The notes under the pieces: generated by a model
What the model saw: only the letters and a program-made list of their open reading frames with translations
What the model was told of the DNA's origin: nothing
Database searches by the model: none
From: Sphaerolaimus hirsutus
Lineage: Eukaryota > Nematoda > Chromadorea > Monhysterida > Sphaerolaimidae
Direction: 5' to 3'
NCBI GenBank assembly: GCA_964036195.1
Contig: OZ038455.1
Span: 3,303,855-3,367,854, forward strand
Length of the DNA stretch: 64,000 nucleotides
Shown: positions 21,276 through 30,200 of the stretch, piece by piece
Position numbering within the stretch: position 1 is the stretch's first letter
How the letters are laid out: the number at the start of each line of letters is the position of its first letter
Position numbers and translations under genes: made by a program

Positions 21276-24200
21276 ATGGAAAACAAAGGAAAAGTTGCCA
21301 TTATTGGATGGTAAATTTCTCTCAACAGAAAAATTAAGGTGGGTATATTTTTTCCAGAAAGATTAACTACCTATATTTTTACAGCGGACAAATAGGACAC
21401 AATTTCGCTTTGATGTTCGCCGCCGCTGGACATCAAGTTTCCATTTGTGATCTCGAAAAAGAAAAACTTGAAAAATCTTTGGAATGGATAGAGGAAACAT
21501 TGAAGCAGTTAGAGGTAAATTTGTGTTGCTTTGAATAAAAAAATTTTAAGAAAAGATTTGTCAGATTTCTTGTGACAATTGAGCAATAGAATTGACAAGT
21601 GACAAGAAAAATGGTCAGGGGGCAGTCCCAAGCCCTGTAAAGTGTAAAGTAAAGTGCCAAATGTAAAGTCAAATGCAAAGTAAACTGTCAATCAAAACAA
21701 AAAAGAAAAGATTTTATTACTGAACTTTGCATGACAATTGACAGTTTACTTTGCATTTGACTTTACATTTGACACTTTACTTTACCTTTACAGGGCTTGG
21801 GATTGCCACCAGTTGTCAGTAACGATGGGAAACCCTCTAGTACAACGTGTTTAAATTTTTTAAACGTTTTTTTCTGTGTCTTTTTCTAAAACAACTTTTC
21901 TGATTTCGATTTTTTTTCGACAAGTTTTCGAATTTTCCAATCTTTTTGATTACTTTTTAAATTTTCGAAAACTTCAGGGAGCAATTTCTCTCGACCACTT
22001 TACAGGAGGATGGCTTATCATTGTCAAAAGAGCCAATAAATATTCAAATGAGCAGAATGAAATTGGACACTAGTTTGGAAAAGTGTCTCAATGGTGCAGT
22101 TTATATACAAGAGGCAATACCGGAAAATTTGGCTGCAAAACGGGAGATTTTTGCAAAAATTGACGGAATTGTGAAAAGTGACCAGGTGGCAATTCTGCAA
22201 GTGGATAAGTGAAGATTAAAGTGGTAAGTGACAAGTAAGGGGGAATTCACAATGATTTTGCTTGATGGCAATGACAGCACATGAAAAAGTTCCAATGTCG
22301 AGTGAAAAGTTCCATATTTGTGTGAAAATTTAGGTGAAGTATTGACGAAATTTTTGTGAACGACCTCAAAGTTGTTAGTGGTAGGTGAGGTGACTAGTTT
22401 TTACAATTTCAATTTTCCACTTACATTTGCAAGTTCACACTTATCACCATACCTTTCACTTAAAACTTTTCTTGTCACTTATCCACTTGTTGGATTAGCT
22501 CCAGGTGATATTGGCATCATCAACCTCTGCAATTTTGCCAAGTGTACTTTTTGAGAAGATGGAAAGAAAGTAAGTTTAACTTTGTGCTGGTGAAAACTAG
22601 TGATGGAAAAGCGCCAGGAAAAGTGGCGCCATGGCGCCATTCAAAAATTGGTGCCGGGCACCAAAGGGCGCCAGAGAAACTTAAGGGTGCCATTTAAGGA
22701 CGCCATTCCATCACTAGTGACAACCCACTCACAGACCATATAAAATGCCCTATAAATTGTCATGCAAAGTGTCTTACATCATGTAAAATGCACTGTAAAA
22801 TACCAAATATCATGCAGTGTCATAAGTCATGTAAAATGTGATGAAGGATGTCAAACATCCAGTAAAGAAATTGACCCATTACAGGGCATTTTACATGACT
22901 TTTGACACTTTGCACGACTTTTCAATTCTTACAAGGCATTTTACAGGGTCTGGGAGTGGCCCCTGATCATACTGTGTTGGGGTTTTGATTGAACTTTTGA
23001 TGAATAAAGTCACACACAAAGAAAATCAGAGAAAAAATATCAGATCGCAATGTTTGGTGGTGCACCCTGTAAATCCGCCAGTTTACTGCCGCGAAATTGA
23101 ACTGGTGCCTTCAAAATGGACAAATGAAAATATTATGCAGGGTGCAGCGGAAATTGTCAGGAATATTGGGGTGGTTAGTATTTCGGTTGTTTATTTTATT
23201 TTATTGTAAACACATTTCAAATCCCTTTTTACTCTTTTGCCCGATAAGCTTTTTCGGGCAGCCCGATTTTTTTTAAATGAAATTTTTCTCTGTAAATTTG
23301 TAAAACTTTTTTTCAAACATATTGAATATAATTATATAATTATAATATAATACATATAATGCCATTTTATAGCGCCATTACATTCACTCACACATAGGCA
23401 CATTTCCCCCTGCAGCAACCAGTAATCTTCCACAAGGAAATCTTAGGCTTCGGAATAAACCGACTGCAATACGCGATTATGGTAGAAGCATGGCGTCTTA
23501 CGGTAGTTGAAAAAGTGATTACGGTAGCAGATTTGGAGAAATTGTTTACTAATGGATTGGGCAATAGATACGCATTTTGTGGGCCGCTGGGCGCTCAGCA
23601 TATTAATATTGATGGGGGTGAGGATTTTTTTGTTTGAGTGACTGATTTATTGCTATGCAAACTTTGGACCAGTTAGATGTGAAAATAATACTTTGTGTAA
23701 AATTCACATGTAACTAATTGGACCAATCCACTCAATTTGTTGTTAATTTGTTTAGTATAGCTCGCTAAGTTTTAAGTGAAATTAAACTGCATTGCATTTG
23801 TTTGGCTCAGTGCCAAGTTTGCATTGGGCATATTTTACATTGAAATCTTTCATACCCCATATGCATATTGTAAATAGGTATGAAAAACCTTACAGACAGG
23901 GTTGGCAAAATCTCAGGAAAAAATAAAAATAAAATGGAATATTGAAGAATAAAATAAATAAAAAACACAATTTTTATACAATTTTATTAAAAAGAATTTT
24001 ACAAAAACCAATTCTGGTCATGATCTAACAAAAATAAAAATGAAATAAAAATAACAATAAAATGGAAAATTGAAGAATAAAATAAAAATAAAATACAATT
24101 TTGTACAATTTTACTACAATTATAGAAAAAATAATTTTACTTAAACCAACCCTGCTTACAAATTTATCCTCATAATTCGTCCATCACTATATGATTATCT

Positions 24201-27200
24201 TTATACAAAATTTAATCACATCAGTTATCTCAAAATATGGTACTATTCTGTGCAAGGCAAGGCATGCCAATACACTAGCGTGCTGAATAGTTGGGACTGT
24301 GCGTGCTGTACGATAAACATTGCCAAAATTTCAAAACATTGAATGTGCAAACACAATGTTTGGATACCATTGGTGGGTACTGTGGGCTGTTGGCTACATG
24401 TGCCTGGGATGACCAGCCCTCAAGTTTGTATGTGCATATGTTCTTAGTGCAGTAACTAAATTCACTCAGTTTCTTTGTGTTTCATAATAGTTGGGACTTT
24501 TCTTGTTTTGGCCAGTAGCTGCCTAGAATCATATTTTTTAGACTGTATCATACACCTACATTCATTTTTAAACAAAATTTTCAATATGGCAACTGCCTGT
24601 CTGTGTTGCTGAGCTCTGTGTGCAGCATAGAACATTCTAAGCATGAACAGCAAATGGTTTTGCATGTGGAAATGTGGCATGTATTTATTTCAGCCACAGT
24701 TTTGCATCCATTGCCAGCCACTCAGAAATGGAGGTAGGTATACTAGTCTGTGTGGCTATTTGGTGTGTAAATTTGAGATATTCTCTTGGCTCTATTGATG
24801 AGAAAACTTGGCTCAACTCTCGATATGTAATGTGCAAGTATTTTGTAAGGGAAAGACAATGGAAGTTTGAAGTGCTATAACTTTTGATTGGAAAGATATA
24901 TTGAAATAATTTTTGTTGCATATTAATTCTAGCTGTCTAAAGTATATGATAGCGTGCTCAAAAATTCGTCAAGTTGGAAACCATATCAGTTAAATCAGCA
25001 TAAGGCATTTAGACATCACTGATAAGTTTGAAGTGCTATAACTTTTGATTGGAGAGAGATATTTAACTCATTTTTGTTTTATGTTAATTCTCAATGTCCA
25101 AAGTATATGAGAGCATGTTCAAAAAATTTAATTTTCGTGTTTAAAAACGGGGTCAAATCGGCATACGAAGACAGACCTCGCTAATCGGACCACAAAAATG
25201 GCATCTTCAGGTTTTGCCGATTTTTTTAAGTGTTGAACGAGCCAAATCGGCCCAGAAATGGGCGAGTTATCAAGCTTCAAATTCAATCATGCAGATTGGC
25301 CATTTTTGAATTTTTATCAAACACCTTTTCATAGACCCCCCTTATCTTGGGCATGGGTGATTATTTGAGCAAACGAAAATTTTCAGTCATAGCTCCAACC
25401 TCAAACCCCAACATATTCAAACAGAATCAAAATTTGGCAAGGTTCAATGGAGAAGGGAGCAATAAAAGTTTGATGGACCAGCAGCCCCCCATTTCTCCAT
25501 GCAGTGAAAAGTCCCAACTTTTCTGCACGGTAGTGTATAATTCAATTTATGTATCAACACAAATTCATAATATTTACACAGGTATGAAGGGTCACAATAA
25601 GACCTATGGTGAAAGTTTGCACACTGTTTGCAGGGATTTTGGACAACCCCCTGATTTTATGGATAAGGAAAATATTGAATTTATGAAACAACAGCTGGAA
25701 CAATTGGTGATTTCATATTAAAACAGCAAATCATAAAATAAAAAAAACACAGTAAACAATGTTTTCCAGTTTCCAGAAGAGACAACAGAAGAATTCAGAG
25801 TGTACAAAATGAAGGCACTATGTGCTCTGGCAAAACTGAAAAAGGAATGTAAATTTGATGAATTTAATTCCAAGAAAACTGAATGTGGTTATTCATATGA
25901 AGACACTGATGAAAAAACTGTGCCAGAAATTTGTGTGGAATCAAAGGGAAAAGTGGCAATTATTGGGAGGTTAAAATTTAATAGGAAAAAATTATAACTG
26001 CACTCGAACTTAATCCCAAATAATTTATTCGCTTGAATAAGACCCCAGTGAGGAAAAATCCCACTGTTGGGATTCGTGATGTTTGTTCTATGCAACTACT
26101 TCCCATTTGATTCAATATACCTGTGTGATAGCAGTCACTGGGAGAACACTATGAAGTACTAACCAACCAAAACCACTCAACCCTCAAATCCAACACCACC
26201 AACACATATAAATTGGGTATATGACGTGAAAATGGGCTCAATGTAAAATTTGTACCCTCCGTGAGATACTACAACAAGCTTCATGCATTTCTTGGAAAAA
26301 TCCTGAAAAAAATTATGTTTTCCAATATCAATTTTACGAAATCTTAAAAATTGTGACAACTCGGACTTGGCTCGATGAAGTATTCAAGCAATATTTTTTA
26401 TTGGCAAAATATTTTCTTAGGTACCGTATTTCTTCTAATAGAACGGCACCTCCAATAGATGGCAGGTAAAAAAGTTAACGAAAAAAATACCTAGAACTCT
26501 TCTATTCGAAAAAAATACGGTAAATAATTTTTCAGCGGCATGATAGGCCACAGCTACGCGCTGATGTTTGCAGCGGCAGGGTACGATGTTTGTTTGCACG
26601 ATATTTCAGAGGAAATGCTGCAAATAGCATTGTTCAGAGTTAAGGAGGCACTCGTTCTTCTCAAGGTACCGTATTTCCTCGAAATACCCCCCCGGGGGGT
26701 GATTGTTTCATAGTGGTCCCGAGAGGGGGGGGGTTAAACGAGGGGGGGGGGTATTTCGAGGGGGGGGGGTTATTATTTCACAAGGAAATTTTTGAAAACC
26801 AAGTACGAAATTGTCGTCTGAAACGTACGCAGACGTCGAAAAATGCAACAAAAACCGCCATTTATAAGGTTCTGTAGACTAATATTAGTACGTAGATGGT
26901 ATAAACACTGTTCTAAAATGATTCCGACATTGTTTTAACGTGTGTTCTGCACTACGCAGAACACAAACTGCAGTATTTGTCATGTACGTTCTCTTTACAC
27001 TCAATTTGGGGGGGGGGTATTTCGAGGGGGGGGGTGATTGTTTCATAGTGGTCTCGAGAGGGGGGGGGGGTCAAACGAGGGGGGGGGGGTATTTCAAGGG
27101 GGGGGTGATTCGAGGAAATACGGTAGTATCATTTTTACTTACTAGACTTAGGTACTGATGCCTAGGACAGATACAGCTTTGGACCAGTTAGATATGAATA

Positions 27201-30200
27201 CTTATGTTTCAATGCGAATTTTTTATGCCGATTCCATTCGTTGTTCATCATGTTATTATATTATTGTATTCACTCCGGTCTTTTTAAGGAAAATTAGGGC
27301 ATTTTATTTGGCTTAGTGTCAAGTGCTTTGTTGCACTTTTTCATAACAAACAATTGTAAAGATAATAATAGTTCTTTTCATTATACACACAAATTTCTGA
27401 AGAGTTCCGAAATGTCTGAAACTGATAATCAATCAGCTTTGAGCACCTTTGAATTTCCCAACCGGAATAAAGAATCCGTCAACTACTATTGACGGTGATG
27501 AAAAATATTCATTCTGGTGAACTCAAATGTGTTTCAAACGGATTTATTAGTTTCGGAAAAATTGGAAATTTACAATTTGTGGTCATGTAAAAATTCAAAA
27601 ATAATATTTTATAATTGCAGAAACAAGGGCTGGCCAGGTCAAATGAGAAAATTGACACACAAATGACAAGAATAACAACATCATTGGATCTTGAATCAGC
27701 GATGGATGGTGCCAACTTTGTTATGGTAACTTTTGGTCTACATTTTAGTTTTTACTTAAATTTATAAATCAGTTTTGAAAACATTTGAGTTTGCCAGAAT
27801 GAGGTTTCTTTTAACTACTGTTGATGGAGATTGTAAATAACTTATCCTGGTAAACTCAAGTTCGTTCAAAGTTGATTTATGAGCTCTCCCATTTTGTTGT
27901 TGAAATTTCGGTTAAAAATTATTGTGCAGCTTTGTGAATTTCACATAAATACGATTTGGTTTAACATATTCAAAGTGTGTAACATTAGTGAATATTTCTG
28001 AAAATAAAGACAAAAATTTCCAGGAATGTGTACCGGAGAGAATTGAACTAAAAAGGATCATCTTTGAGAAAATCGACAAACTTGTCAAAAATGAAAATGT
28101 GGTAGTAGTGAGCAGCACATCAAACATATGCCCATCAAAGATTATGAATGGACTAAAGCACAAGTGAGTAAAAAAATTTATCTGGACCTGGGGATGGGGT
28201 CACTCCCAGACTGTGTAAAGGAAAAGTCAAATGTCACGCAGTGGCAAAAGTCAAGTAAAATGCCCTGTAAAATGCCCGGTTTTCTTTTCTTTTTAACAGG
28301 ATATTTGACATTTTGCATGACATCTGACATTTTACATGGTCTGACTGGCACCTCAATGCTCAATGTGTCGTTGATTTACTAAGTGAATCCAGGTGCCACT
28401 CCCAGTTCCTGTAAAATGTCATGCAAAATGTCAAGTCATCTAAAATGTCAAATATTTCATGTCAAATTCATCAAGTACCATTCCACATTTTGTACTAACT
28501 CAATGTGGCCCTAAATGCTAACCATGCTGGTTTACCTACAACTGAAATTTCGGAAACTCCTATATCTAGCTTAAACAGATTTGAGTTTACCGGAATGAGG
28601 AGTCTGTCAACTACTGTAAGCAATTTTCACTTCGCAGATCCCAGTATTTAGTGTGCCACCCCGTAAGTCCGCCGATTTACATGCCCACTGTAGAAATTGT
28701 GCCTTCTCAATGGACTTTACAAAGTGCCGTGGACAAAACGAGACAAATTGTGGAGGAAATTGGACAGGTTTGAGGGTTTTTTTTTAGAATTTGCAATTGC
28801 TTTGTTTGATTATTGGAAAAAGTAAACTTTTCACATCAGTAGCAGATGATTCTAAATAAAAATTGAAACGAAAAATTCCCGGAAGTTCTTTATCAGATTT
28901 TGATTACTGAGGAATCTTCGAAGAAAGAGGGGAAATGTTCTTAATGAAAAATGAAAATCGGACAGAATGTTACCATAATTCGATTAATAATTGACGTTGC
29001 AAATTCTGTGCTAGACTCTCCTCAAGTGCGTCCACTGTTTTGAGAGGAACATGTAAAAAAATTCCCAATTTATTCAGATGGGATACGGTAGATGACAGTG
29101 ATAAATGTTGATAATCATAAAAATATGAAATCAATTTGAACTGCCAAACCAGCCCTCATAACACCCCAGGTGCCAGCCGTTATCAATAAAGAAATACCAG
29201 GTTTTGTTCACAACAGATTACAGTACGCGATAATGGCAGAAGCTTGGCGCCTTGCCAAAAATGGCATACTTTCTGCTGCCGACGCAGATAGATTGGTTGA
29301 AGATGGCAAGTTTTATTAATTTTTTAGACAATGGCTCTAAACACACTAATTGGCAAGGACGCCTGATGTCAACTGGTTCCGATCCCAATTCAAAGCTTGC
29401 TGCCGAGTAGCATCAAGCATTATTGTATTGGCTGCTCAGCAAACTTTGAATTCGGATTTGAACCAGTTGACATTTGATGAACTTGTCAACTGGTGTGCGC
29501 AGGGCCAATGTGGGTAGAAATATGTGCGCAAAGCGGGTGGCGATTGGGGTGTCAAATTTCCGTTTCCGTTTTCCGCAGGAAAATTTTTTACCTTTCTGTT
29601 TTCCGTTTTCCGGCAGCTGAAATTTTTTTACCTTTCCGTTTTCCGTTTTCCAGCAGCTGAAATTTTTTTACCTTTCCGTTTTCCGGCAGCTGAAAATTTT
29701 TTACCTTTCCATTTCCGTTTTTCCGTTTTCTGGCTGAAAATTTTTTACCTTTCCATTTTCCGTAAAAAAATTTTTTGACACCCTAGTGGCGATGGCGCTA
29801 TTTTGTCATCGCGCCATTGGCGTTTGGCGCTGGGGGTTAGAAACAATCAAGTTATTTTGGCATTTGGCACCAAGGTCATGCCGTTTTTTACATCACTAGC
29901 CATGACGCTTTAACGCAACCATAATAATCACACCCTTTTCCGATTATGGTAGGCAGGGGTTTCCTTCAAAGGGGGGCTGCCCCCCCCCTTAAATCCAGCT
30001 ATCTATCTATCCCAGAGACAAATTTTTTGCCTATCTATCTAGGGTTCAAACAATATATTGTATCGAATATCGAATATAGGACATCGACCATTTTTTAATA
30101 TCGAATATCGATATCGAAAATTTTGAAAAAATATCGAATATCGAATATCGATATCGAAAATTTTGAAAAAATATCGAATATCGATATCGAATATCGACCA

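Noticed and set aside
25347-25581. Open frame running into exon 7 of the lambda-crystallin gene
   Set aside because: The upstream part has no family similarity, a tttacacag acceptor precedes the conserved region, and the phase fits exon 6.
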